The notes under the pieces were generated by a model that was not told the origin of the DNA, did no database searches, and saw nothing but the letters and a program-made list of their open reading frames with translations. A program made the position numbers and the translations under genes. Below are positions 43,783 through 51,761 of a DNA stretch of 64,000 nt, piece by piece (within the stretch, counting starts at the first letter, position 1; every line of letters starts with the position of its first letter). Source of the stretch: Thermoflexaceae bacterium (GTDB lineage Bacteria; Chloroflexota; Dehalococcoidia; Tepidiformales; Tepidiformaceae); assembly GCA_015075555.1 (NCBI GenBank), contig JABTUD010000001.1, forward strand, positions 744,001 to 808,000, written 5' to 3'.

Positions 43783-44385
43783 GTGTTCGTCTCTCACGTC
43801 GCCAGTATAACCCAGGGCCTCGTCACCAGCGGACGCGGAGCCGGTGTACGGCCGGGCGACTGGGAACTCACGGTGATTGAGAGCAACGACATCGACGATG
43901 ACCGGCTTCAGCCCGGATCTCGCACTGTTTCCGTAGACCGCAGCCCGCGAACAGAGCGGCACCTGCTGCGCCCGTACGACGTGCTCGTCACGGCCAGATC
44001 GCAGGCAGTCAAGGTTGCCCTCGTACCGCCGTGGGTCACCAGGAGCGTGGCCTCGTCGACCCTCCTGGTCCTCCGACCGGTGGAGCGTGAGGCCGGTCTC
44101 GGGCATTACCTCTGGTACTACCTGACGTCCGTCCAGGGGCGCTCGGCTATCGAGTCCCAACTGGTATCGAGCCAGACGCTGGCCTCTTTGTCCGCTAAGA
44201 ATCTTGGTGCTGTGGAGATCTCGATACCGTCGAGGGCACGGCTGAACACCATCGCCCAACTGGTCGACGAGTCTGAGCGAGCATACGAGGCCGCTGTCAG
44301 AGCGGCGCGCCTGCGGCGTGAGTCGATCAGGGATGCCATCATCGGCGCGAACACTGCCCTCGGCAAGGAGCAAGCATGGCACTGA
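43783..44385 (+). CDS. Half-size type I restriction specificity-like protein
   Basis: 200 residues from GTG 43783. It resembles one half of HsdS: a single target-recognition domain (RPYDVLVTARSQAVKVALV ... SSQTLASLSAKNLGAVEISIPS) and one long C-terminal helix (RLNTIAQLVDESERAYEAAVRAARLRRESIRDAIIG). A full-size hsdS follows hsdM, so the operon has two S-type genes. Half S subunits can dimerise; it could alternatively modulate specificity. It overlaps hsdM by 10 bases. Confidence 0.75.
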   Translation: MFVSHVASITQGLVTSGRGAGVRPGDWELTVIESNDIDDDRLQPGSRTVSVDRSPRTERHLLRPYDVLVTARSQAVKVALVPPWVTRSVASSTLLVLRPVEREAGLGHYLWYYLTSVQGRSAIESQLVSSQTLASLSAKNLGAVEISIPSRARLNTIAQLVDESERAYEAAVRAARLRRESIRDAIIGANTALGKEQAWH

Positions 44386-44862
44386 CCACCCGAGAACTCG
44401 AATCGAAACTTTGGCGCGCGGCCGACATCCTACGTGGGCAGATCGACGCGGCCGACTACAAGAACTTCATCTTCTCGATGCTGTTTCTGAAGCGGCTGTC
44501 CGATCGGTTCAACGAGGAGGTCGAGCACGCAGTTGCGGTTGGCGTGAGCCGGGACACGGCACTCAAGGACCGCGACGAACATGAGTTCTTTGTCCCAAAC
44601 GAAGCGAGGTGGAAGGCCCTGCTCGGCGCCTCGATGAACCTTGGCGAGGCGATCAACGTTGCGAGCCACCAGATCGAAGAGGCCAATGCGCCCCGGCTGG
44701 ATGGCGTACTCACTGGCGTCAACTGGAACGACGAGTCGAAGCTCGGCAGCCCGGCCAACCGCGAACGCATCATCCGCAGTCTGCTCAACCACTTCAGCGA
44801 GCTGAACCTGCGAGATGACAACCTCCGGCCCGATGGCGAGAACGGCGCCATGAACGTGCTAG
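44376..44862 (+). pseudogene. hsdM: HsdM, N-terminal part (split by IS)
   Basis: The first 161-162 codons encode the helical N-terminal domain of type I methyltransferases (RELESKLWRAADILRG; FIFSMLFLKRLSDRF). The frame then enters the IS1182-like element and stops at 44906. The catalytic part is at 46721-47770. Joining the two with one CTAG copy gives a continuous 510-residue HsdM, normal length for the family. The insertion is at the linker before the catalytic domain. Confidence 0.88.
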
Positions 44863-46720
44863 AAGTGCGGCCGAAAAGGCAGATAGCGTGGAGGCGGAGG
44901 GGATAGGATGATTTTGCTGATCATTTTCTGAGGTCAGGGCGATGTTGGGAAGGCAAACGGGGCAGCGCAGCCTGTTCGAGGTGGACTTCCAGGCACCGGG
45001 GCTGGTGCGTGAGGGGAGTTTCTATCGCTTCCTGGCGAGCCAACGGGGGAAGCTCTTCCGGGATGAGGATTTTGCGAGCCTCTATCACGGGAAGCTGGGG
45101 CGGCCGAGTGTCCCGCCCAGCATCCTGGCAACGGCGCTGGTGCTGCAGACGTACGACCGGGTGTCAGACGGAGAAGCCACCGAGCGGGCGAGCTTCGACC
45201 TGCGCTGGAAGCTGGCGTTAGGGGTTGCCCTGGACGAAGTGCCCTTTGCCAAGAGCACCTTGCAGCTGTTCCGGGCACACCTGTTGGTCCATGAACTCGC
45301 GCGGCTGGCCTTTGAGAGGAGCTTGAAGGCGGCACGGAACCGGGGACACCTGAAGGGGCGGATGCGACTGGCGGTGGATACGACGAACGTCTTTGGCCGG
45401 GGTGCGGTGAAGGATACCTATAACCTCCTGGGCGACGGGATCGTCCTGGTGATGCGGGCGCTGGCGGCCCAAGAGGGGATGGTGGTCGAGGAGTGGGCGG
45501 CCCAAGGCAAGCTGGAGCGCTATCTCAGCGGGTCGAGTCTCAAAGGGGAGGCGAACCTGGACTGGGACGATGCGGAGGCGCGGAAGCGGCTCCTGAGGGA
45601 GATCGTCGCTGATGCCGACGGCCTGTTGGAGGAGGTGCGGAAGGCGCGGGGAAAGCTGAGCGAAGGGAGCGAGGAAGACCAAGCGTTGCTGGCGGCCGCG
45701 GAGACGCTGAGCCAGGTGTTGCTGCAGGACATCGACCGCAGCGAGGCTGGGCCAAGCTTGCATGAGGGGGTAGCGAAGGGGCGGATGCCCTCGGTACACG
45801 ACCCCGAGGTACGCCACGGGCACAAAAGCGCGAGCAAGCGCTTCGACGGGCACAAAGCGCAGATCGCCGTGGATACAGACAGCCAGATCATCACTGCTGT
45901 CGCTGTTCTGGCAGGAAACGCAGCGGACAACGAGGGGACGCTCGCCCTTGTCGAAGCATCAGAAGAAAGCACGGAGGCCGAGGTGGCCGAGACGGTCGCG
46001 GACTGCGCCTTCGGAGACGGCCAGACGAGGGCGGCCTTCGCTGAAGCTGGCCGGGAACTGGTGGCGAAGGTACCGGCGATGCGGAACCGGGGACGCTTCC
46101 CCAAGACCGCCTTCGTCATCGACCTCGAGGCGCAGACCTGCATCTGTCCAGCAAAAGAAGCGGGCGACGCCCGTTATCACAAAGCGGAAAACGACCAGGA
46201 CAGGCAACTCCGCGGCTTCGTGTTTGCCACTGCCACCTGTGCTGCCTGTTCCCTCCGCAGTCAGTGCGTCGGAGGTCGATTGGGCCGGACCGTCCAGGTC
46301 CATCCCCAGGAAGCACTCCTCCAGAAGGCGCGCGCCTTCCAGAAGAGTCCCGCGTTTCGTCCCTTCAAAGCAGCCAGACAGGTCGCCGAACACCGCCTGG
46401 CACGCCTCGTCCAGCTCGGCATCCGCCAGGCGCGCTACGTCGGCCGGGCCAAAACGCTCTTCCAGCTGTTGATGGCAGCCACTGTCGCCAATCTCACCCT
46501 GATAGCCGGCCTCGAAGGGGTCCCAAACGGCCAATCGGGGACCTGATAGCAGCTTCAAGAGCCAATCAATGGCTCCGGAGCCGCCTGCAGCCTCACGATC
46601 GCGTCGTTCGCCGCTTCCTTCGGCCTCCGGCCGCCCGGTTCGCGTCGTTCGCCGCCCTCGCAGGCCAACTCACAACCTCAACTGCCGTTACGCCAGAGCA
46701 GCCCCTTCTCGGCCGCACCT
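44863..46720 (+). mobile_element. IS1182-like insertion sequence
   Basis: 1858 bp between duplicated CTAG targets (44859-44862 and 46721-46724). Terminal inverted repeats match at 15 of 17 positions (AAGTGCGGCCGAAAAGG at the left; AGGTGCGGCCGAGAAGG as complement at the right). One transposase gene lies on the plus strand; the last 174 bases are non-coding. It is inserted in hsdM in the same orientation, so read-through could still transcribe the downstream genes. Confidence 0.9.
44942..46546 (+). CDS. IS1182-family transposase
   Basis: 534 residues, full length. The N-terminal DUF772-type domain (GKLGRPSVPPSILATALVLQTY) precedes the DDE core: first Asp in MRLAVDTTNVFG, and the conserved block DPEVRHGHKSASKRFDGHK followed by AVDTDSQIITA. 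A Cys-rich segment lies near the C-terminus (CAACSLRSQCVGG). The gene has no frameshift and the element looks intact. Confidence 0.92.
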   Translation: MLGRQTGQRSLFEVDFQAPGLVREGSFYRFLASQRGKLFRDEDFASLYHGKLGRPSVPPSILATALVLQTYDRVSDGEATERASFDLRWKLALGVALDEVPFAKSTLQLFRAHLLVHELARLAFERSLKAARNRGHLKGRMRLAVDTTNVFGRGAVKDTYNLLGDGIVLVMRALAAQEGMVVEEWAAQGKLERYLSGSSLKGEANLDWDDAEARKRLLREIVADADGLLEEVRKARGKLSEGSEEDQALLAAAETLSQVLLQDIDRSEAGPSLHEGVAKGRMPSVHDPEVRHGHKSASKRFDGHKAQIAVDTDSQIITAVAVLAGNAADNEGTLALVEASEESTEAEVAETVADCAFGDGQTRAAFAEAGRELVAKVPAMRNRGRFPKTAFVIDLEAQTCICPAKEAGDARYHKAENDQDRQLRGFVFATATCAACSLRSQCVGGRLGRTVQVHPQEALLQKARAFQKSPAFRPFKAARQVAEHRLARLVQLGIRQARYVGRAKTLFQLLMAATVANLTLIAGLEGVPNGQSGT

Positions 46721-47770
46721 CTAGGTGATGCCTACGAGTACCTCATCTACCAGTTCGCAGACGATGCCGGGAAGAAGGGCGGTGAGTTCTACACGCCGCG
46801 GTCGGTCGTGCGCCTCATCGTCGAGCTGCTCCAGCCTCATGAGGGGATGCGCATCTGCGACCCCACCTTCGGCTCCGGCGGCATGCTCATCTACACCGCC
46901 CAGTACGTGAAGGACCACGGCGGCGACGTCCGGAACCTGGTGCTGCACGGCCAGGAACGCAACCTCGGGACGCTGGCCATCGGAAAGCTCAATCTGCTGC
47001 TCCACGGTTTGCGCGCCGCCCGGCTCGAGGCCGGCGATGTGATCGCCGAGCCGCAGCTGGTCGACGACCGCGGCCGGCTCCTCTCCTACGACCGTGTCAT
47101 AGCCAATCCCCCATTCAGCCTGAAGGAGTGGGGACACGACTTCGCAGCGAACGACCCACACCACCGTTTTGACCGCTTCGGCGCGATTCCCCCGAAGACG
47201 AAGGGCGACCTGGCCTTCCTCCAGCACATGCTGGCGGTGACCAACGCCGAGGGCATGGTGGGCGTCGTGATGCCGCACGGCATCCTCTTCCGGGGCGGCG
47301 CCGAGGGAACGATCCGCCGCGGCATCCTCGAGGCCGACCTCTTCGAGGCAGTTATCGGGCTCGCGCCGAACCTCTTCTTCGGCGCGAGCATCCCGGTGGC
47401 GATCTGTGTCCTGAACCGGGCGAAAGGGCCCGACCGGAAAGGCAAGGTTCTTTTCATCGACGCCGCGCAACCAGGCTACTTCCGCCAGGGCAAGGCACAG
47501 AACTTCCTCGACCAGGAGCACATCGGGAAGATCGTCGCAGCGTACCGGGCCTTCGAAGACGCGGAGCGCTTCGCGCACATCGCGGGCATCGAGGAGATCC
47601 GGGCCAACGACTTCAACCTCAACATCAGCCGCTACGTCGACACGACCGAACACGCCGATGTCGTAAGCGTGGAGGAAATTCTCGCCCAGCTTCGCGAAGC
47701 GGAGCGCGAGCGTGACGAAGCGGTTGCGCGCATGGACCAGCTGCTCGCGGAGCTCGGCTATGGACGCTGA
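46721..47770 (+). pseudogene. hsdM: HsdM, catalytic part (split by IS)
   Basis: 350 codons continuing the interrupted hsdM in frame (LGDAYEYLIYQF). The SAM motif (ICDPTFGSGGM) and the catalytic NPPF (VIANPPFSLKEW) are both here. A GTG at 46808 could restart translation, giving 320 residues with both motifs but no N-terminal domain. Modification is probably lost, unless the two parts assemble in trans. It overlaps hsdS by 11 bases. Confidence 0.9.
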
Positions 47771-49025
47771 CCTGCCGGACGGGTGGACCACGAAGCGCGT
47801 TGACCAGATCGCACGCGTCGTCGGCGGTGGCACGCCGTCGAGCGAGACCAAGCGGTTCTGGAACGGGGCGATCCCCTTCGTCACGCCAACGGATCTGACG
47901 GCCCTCGAAGGCCGCTATGTTTCCACTACGGAACGCTCGATCAACGAAGAGGGACGAAAGGCGGCTGGTCTCGAAGTTCTGCCGCGAGGTTCGGTCTTGC
48001 TCGCAACGCGTGCGAGCATTGGGCTCGCGGCGTTGAGTGCTGTGCCGGTCACCACGAACCAGGGATTCCAGAACCTCGTGCCGCTCGATGGTACGGACTC
48101 GCTTTGGCTCTACTACGCGATCTCTCACCGCCAGCCCGAACTCGCTCGCCTCGCCGCCGGCACCACGTTTCGTGAGCTGTCAAGGAAGAGCCTGCAAGCG
48201 CTTGGCCTCCTTGTCCCGCCCGCCCTCGAACAGCGCGCCATCGCCGAAATCCTGGACACGATCGACAAAGCCATTGAGCGGACTGAGGCGGTGATCGCCG
48301 CCACCGAGCGCCTGCGCGAGGCGCTGCTGCACGAGCTGCTCACCCGCGGCGTGCCCGGCTGGCACTCGGAGTGGAAGGAGGTACCGGGCCTCGGCCCGGT
48401 ACCGGCTTGCTGGCAGGCGGTGACGCTGGGAAATGTCGTCAGGACAACGACCTACGGGACGAACAGGCCCCTGGACGGCACAGGTGCCGTTCGGGTTCTG
48501 CGAATGAACAACCTCCAGCAGGGTGAGCTCGACTTGTCGGACGTTCGGCGCGCGGACCTGAGCGACGACGAGGTAAACGACCTGGATCTCGCACGGGGTG
48601 ACATCCTGTTCAACCGGACGAATAGCCTCGATCTCGTTGGCAAGGTGGGTATTGTTCGCGAGCTGCCACAGCCGACATCTTTCGCGTCTTACCTTGTCCG
48701 CCTGAGGGTCCGGCCGGAGGTCGTCGATCCGTTTTGGCTCTCCGCGATGCTCGCGTCGCCCGACTACCAAGCACGCATTCAGCGATTCGCAACGCCGGGC
48801 GTCAGTCAAGCGAACATCAACCCGACAAGCCTGAAGTCCTTGATCATCCCGCTGCCCGGGCTCGAGGAGCAGCAGGAGACCAGTCGGATGCTGGAAGCAC
48901 TCCGCGCTCGCTCTCTGACGGAGGGTTCCGAGCACAGTGTGCTGCTTGCGGCTAAGGCGGCAGTAGGTGATGCGCTGCTCACAGGCCGCGCGCGGGTTCC
49001 CGTATCCATGGTGGAGCCGGTATGA
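47760..49025 (+). CDS. hsdS: Type I restriction specificity subunit HsdS
   Basis: 421 residues from ATG 47760. Two target-recognition domains, each followed by a long conserved helix: the first near residues 1-200 (GWTTKRVDQIARVVGGGTPS; ALEQRAIAEILDTIDKAIERTEAVI), the second near 205-410 (YGTNRPLDGTGAVRVLRMNNLQQGELD; PLPGLEEQQETSRMLEALRA). It sets the DNA sequence recognised by the complex. Its stop overlaps the first TIR gene (ATGA). Confidence 0.9.
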   Translation: MDADLPDGWTTKRVDQIARVVGGGTPSSETKRFWNGAIPFVTPTDLTALEGRYVSTTERSINEEGRKAAGLEVLPRGSVLLATRASIGLAALSAVPVTTNQGFQNLVPLDGTDSLWLYYAISHRQPELARLAAGTTFRELSRKSLQALGLLVPPALEQRAIAEILDTIDKAIERTEAVIAATERLREALLHELLTRGVPGWHSEWKEVPGLGPVPACWQAVTLGNVVRTTTYGTNRPLDGTGAVRVLRMNNLQQGELDLSDVRRADLSDDEVNDLDLARGDILFNRTNSLDLVGKVGIVRELPQPTSFASYLVRLRVRPEVVDPFWLSAMLASPDYQARIQRFATPGVSQANINPTSLKSLIIPLPGLEEQQETSRMLEALRARSLTEGSEHSVLLAAKAAVGDALLTGRARVPVSMVEPV

Positions 49026-49495
49026 CCGTCTTCATCTCCTACCAGCGCGTCGACGAGACCAAAGCACGCTCAATTCGTGATCAACTCGAGGCGCTGGGCG
49101 TCAGCACCTACATCGACGTCATGGATCCCTTGCTTCTTAGTGCGGAGCACGTGACGCGGACGATCCTGAATCGTCTGCGGAGTTGCACTCACCTGATGGC
49201 GGTAGTGAGCACCAACACGGTCCGTTCGTGGTGGGTTCCGTTCGAGATCGGCGTCGCAACGGAGCGGGATCGCCGGATCACGAGCTACAGACGCGACACG
49301 GTCCCGCTGCCTGAGTTCCTACAGATCTGGCCCGTCCTCGACTATGACCGTGAGCTTGTCGACTTCGCTCGCCGCTACTTCCAAGACTCCGCCCACGGTG
49401 AGAAGAGTTATCGGTTCCAAGAGTCGGTGCAGAAGTCGATTGCATCTGCGGCACAGTTCCATTCGGCCCTCAAACGGGATCTGGGTCAGTCATGA
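49022..49495 (+). CDS. TIR-domain protein in the restriction operon
   Basis: 157 residues, essentially a bare TIR domain: VFISYQRVDETKARSIRDQL, then LGVSTYIDV and RSWWVPFEIGVAT with candidate catalytic Glu 75. The C-terminal part is helical and unassigned. It would cleave or cyclise NAD if active. The ATG overlaps the hsdS stop and its own stop overlaps the next gene, so it is translated with the restriction genes. Confidence 0.8.
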   Translation: MTVFISYQRVDETKARSIRDQLEALGVSTYIDVMDPLLLSAEHVTRTILNRLRSCTHLMAVVSTNTVRSWWVPFEIGVATERDRRITSYRRDTVPLPEFLQIWPVLDYDRELVDFARRYFQDSAHGEKSYRFQESVQKSIASAAQFHSALKRDLGQS

Positions 49496-50028
49496 GCTTC
49501 CCCTCTAGCTCGCCGTTTGCCCTGCCGCCGGCCGCACCGCCCAAGCGCCGTGCTTTCATCAGCTACCACCATGACAACGACCAGGGCTGGTATGAGCTAG
49601 CTTCGCAGTGGTACGGCGGCGTTCTGGACTTATTCACTAATCGGTCACTCAGCGAACCAGTGGATAGCGACCAGCTCGACTACGTGCATCGGGTGATCCG
49701 TGAAAACAACATTACGGGCACCTCAGTAACCATCGTCCTCTGCGGCAGTGAGACCTGGAAGCGGAAGTGCGTCGACTGGGAGATCGGGTCGACCATCAAC
49801 AAGGGGCACGGGCTGCTCGGGATCGGCCTGGCCACGGCTGTCCACTTGCCCAGCGGCGTCTTGGTCCCGGATCGGTATTACGCAAACTGGTTGACGGGAT
49901 ATGCGGCATGGCGATACCTGTTGCCAACGGCGAACGACCTGGCGTCAGCTATCGAGGAGGCGGTCTGGCGATCGCGGAACTACTCGTCCGACAACTCCAT
50001 GCCGTTCATGACGAGGAACCGACCATGA
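49492..50028 (+). CDS. ThsB-like TIR-domain protein in the restriction operon
   Basis: 178 residues. It fits the DUF1863/ThsB type of TIR used as the sensor in Thoeris: RAFISYHHDNDQGWYE, TSVTIVLCGSETWKRKCVDWEIGSTI (candidate catalytic Glu 97) and GHGLLGIGL. In Thoeris, ThsB makes a NAD-derived signal that activates ThsA. No ThsA (SIR2-SLOG or Macro effector) lies nearby. The membrane protein that follows could be the responder. It is joined to both neighbours by ATGA overlaps. Confidence 0.8.
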   Translation: MSFPSSSPFALPPAAPPKRRAFISYHHDNDQGWYELASQWYGGVLDLFTNRSLSEPVDSDQLDYVHRVIRENNITGTSVTIVLCGSETWKRKCVDWEIGSTINKGHGLLGIGLATAVHLPSGVLVPDRYYANWLTGYAAWRYLLPTANDLASAIEEAVWRSRNYSSDNSMPFMTRNRP

Positions 50029-50669
50029 GTTGGGACTGGGCTCAGCTTATCGATGCACGGGTCGAGCAAGGGCAAGTAGCGTTGGCAATCGGCCCGATCG
50101 TGTGGATCGGTGTTCTTGTCGCCCTGACCGCGTGGATTGCCTGGCAGCGTCCATGGCGACTCCTGCGACGCGGCTGGCAGGTGCAGGAGATCACGCCGAA
50201 CCTCTTCGGGACGCAGTGGAAGATCACGCGGACTGCGCGGACAGCACAGCTGGCACACGAAGCCTACGTGGAGCTGATCACTCGCAAGGCCGCCATTCCT
50301 TATGAGGACGGCCACGACGTCATCGTCGAGATCTACGACTCGTGGTACACGCTTTTCACTGAGATTCGCCGGCTCGCGCGTGAGCTCCCCGCAGACGCGC
50401 TAGCCCGGGACAAGGACCTTCGGCGTCTCCATGACTTGCTCATTGCAGTGCTCAATCAGGGACTGCGTCCGCACCTCACCGAATGGCAATCTCGCTTTCG
50501 TCACTGGTACGGGGGAGCCCGCCGCGCCGGCACCGACGAGAGTCCGCAGGACATCCAGCGTCGTTTCCCGGACTATGAGCGCCTGGTGACCGGCCTGAAG
50601 GAGGCGAACGAGACGCTCATAACGCTTGGCGAGGAGCTGCGCACGCTCGCACATGGAACGCCGTCATGA
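50025..50669 (+). CDS. Membrane-anchored unknown protein in the restriction operon
   Basis: 214 residues from ATG 50025. One membrane span lies at about residues 22-41 (ALAIGPIVWIGVLVALTAWI). The rest is a cytoplasmic helical domain with coiled-coil character (PDYERLVTGLKEANETLITLGEELRTL). I recognise no enzyme motif. Position after two TIR genes suggests an effector or anchor. Both ends overlap neighbours by ATGA. Confidence 0.7.
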   Translation: MSWDWAQLIDARVEQGQVALAIGPIVWIGVLVALTAWIAWQRPWRLLRRGWQVQEITPNLFGTQWKITRTARTAQLAHEAYVELITRKAAIPYEDGHDVIVEIYDSWYTLFTEIRRLARELPADALARDKDLRRLHDLLIAVLNQGLRPHLTEWQSRFRHWYGGARRAGTDESPQDIQRRFPDYERLVTGLKEANETLITLGEELRTLAHGTPS

Positions 50670-50821
50670 GCACGGGCGACAAGCCAGTCAGGCTCAAAGC
50701 GCCGAGGAGTTGCCCGCTGGCATGCCTGGGGGGCGTGCGCCGGAGTTGCCCGAGCTGCACTCCGGGGCGCGCGGTGCCCACTGCGACGTACTGCCCGGAC
50801 CGCGGACCCGACGAGGTGTGA
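50666..50821 (+). CDS. Possible 51-residue Cys-rich protein in the restriction operon
   Basis: Starts at an ATG overlapping the stop of the membrane protein gene and ends one base before the next GTG start, so it fills the only gap in the operon. It has five Cys (RSCPLACLGG, RSCPSCTPG, TYCPDRG) and could bind zinc. No homology is claimed. A chance frame cannot be excluded. Confidence 0.45.
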   Translation: MSTGDKPVRLKAPRSCPLACLGGVRRSCPSCTPGRAVPTATYCPDRGPDEV

Positions 50822-50822
50822 A

Positions 50823-51761
50823 GTGACCGAACGAAGAATCTCCGTCCCGATTCCTACCGATGAGAATGGGATGGTCGGGCGCAGTTGCCCGGATGAGACC
50901 TGCAACCGATACTTCAAGCTCAAGCCGGGGACCGGCCTTCCAACGGACCGATGCCACTGCCCCTACTGCGGGTGCGCAGGCGAAGCGTCGGACTTCCTCA
51001 CGGAGGACCAGCGGCAGTACGCAATCTCATACGCAGCGCGGCAGATCGTCGACCCGATGATGCGCGATTTCGGGAACAGCCTGCAGCGACTGAACACTCA
51101 GTCACGCGGAGGTCTCATCTCGGTCCGCTTTGACATGCGGTATCAACCCACGCCGATTCACAGCTACGTCGAGAAGGAGCTGGAGACGCGAGTCATCTGC
51201 GACCAGTGCGGCCTGGAGTTCTCGGTCTATGGCGTCTTCGCTTCCTGCCCCGACTGCCAGAGGCTGAACGCCCTCACAACTTTGCGGACCTCCCTGGAGA
51301 CAGCACGGAAGCGAGTCCGCATTGCCAGCGAGCAGATCGTCGAGGAGGACTTGCGGCGGCGATTCCCGCGCGACGCCGTCTCAGACGCGGTTTCCGCCTT
51401 CGATGCGTACGGCAAGGCGCTCAGAGCTTCCTTCCCGACAGTGTTCCGGAAGACCGCGAAGGGCAACCTCTTCCAGGACCTGGATGCGCTCGACGCCGAG
51501 TTGGGGGCAGCCGGATTCGGCAGCCTTTCGTCGCTGACGAGCGCCGGCGTTGAAAGCATCCGCTGGCTCTTCCAGGCCCGGCACGTCTACGAGCACAACG
51601 CTGGCGTTGTGGATCAGCGCTTTGTGTCGAAGCTCCCCGGGTATGCGCACCTGCAGGGCAGACTCCTTCCGCTGCCACACGATGACATCCTGGCCGCCAT
51701 CGACCAGTTGGAGTGCCTCGCTGAAGCGATCGACCGCGAGTTCCACAGGCGGTCACAGTGA
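50823..51761 (+). CDS. Zinc-ribbon protein with HEPN-like C-terminus in the restriction operon
   Basis: 312 residues from GTG 50823. The N-terminal half has two zinc ribbons (SCPDETC with CHCPYCGC; ICDQCG with SCPDCQ). The C-terminal half is helical and contains an R-x4-H motif (Arg 253 to His 258 in QARHVYEHNAGVVDQRFV), as in HEPN domains, many of which are RNases in defence systems. It overlaps hsdR by four bases (GTGA). Confidence 0.65.
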   Translation: MTERRISVPIPTDENGMVGRSCPDETCNRYFKLKPGTGLPTDRCHCPYCGCAGEASDFLTEDQRQYAISYAARQIVDPMMRDFGNSLQRLNTQSRGGLISVRFDMRYQPTPIHSYVEKELETRVICDQCGLEFSVYGVFASCPDCQRLNALTTLRTSLETARKRVRIASEQIVEEDLRRRFPRDAVSDAVSAFDAYGKALRASFPTVFRKTAKGNLFQDLDALDAELGAAGFGSLSSLTSAGVESIRWLFQARHVYEHNAGVVDQRFVSKLPGYAHLQGRLLPLPHDDILAAIDQLECLAEAIDREFHRRSQ

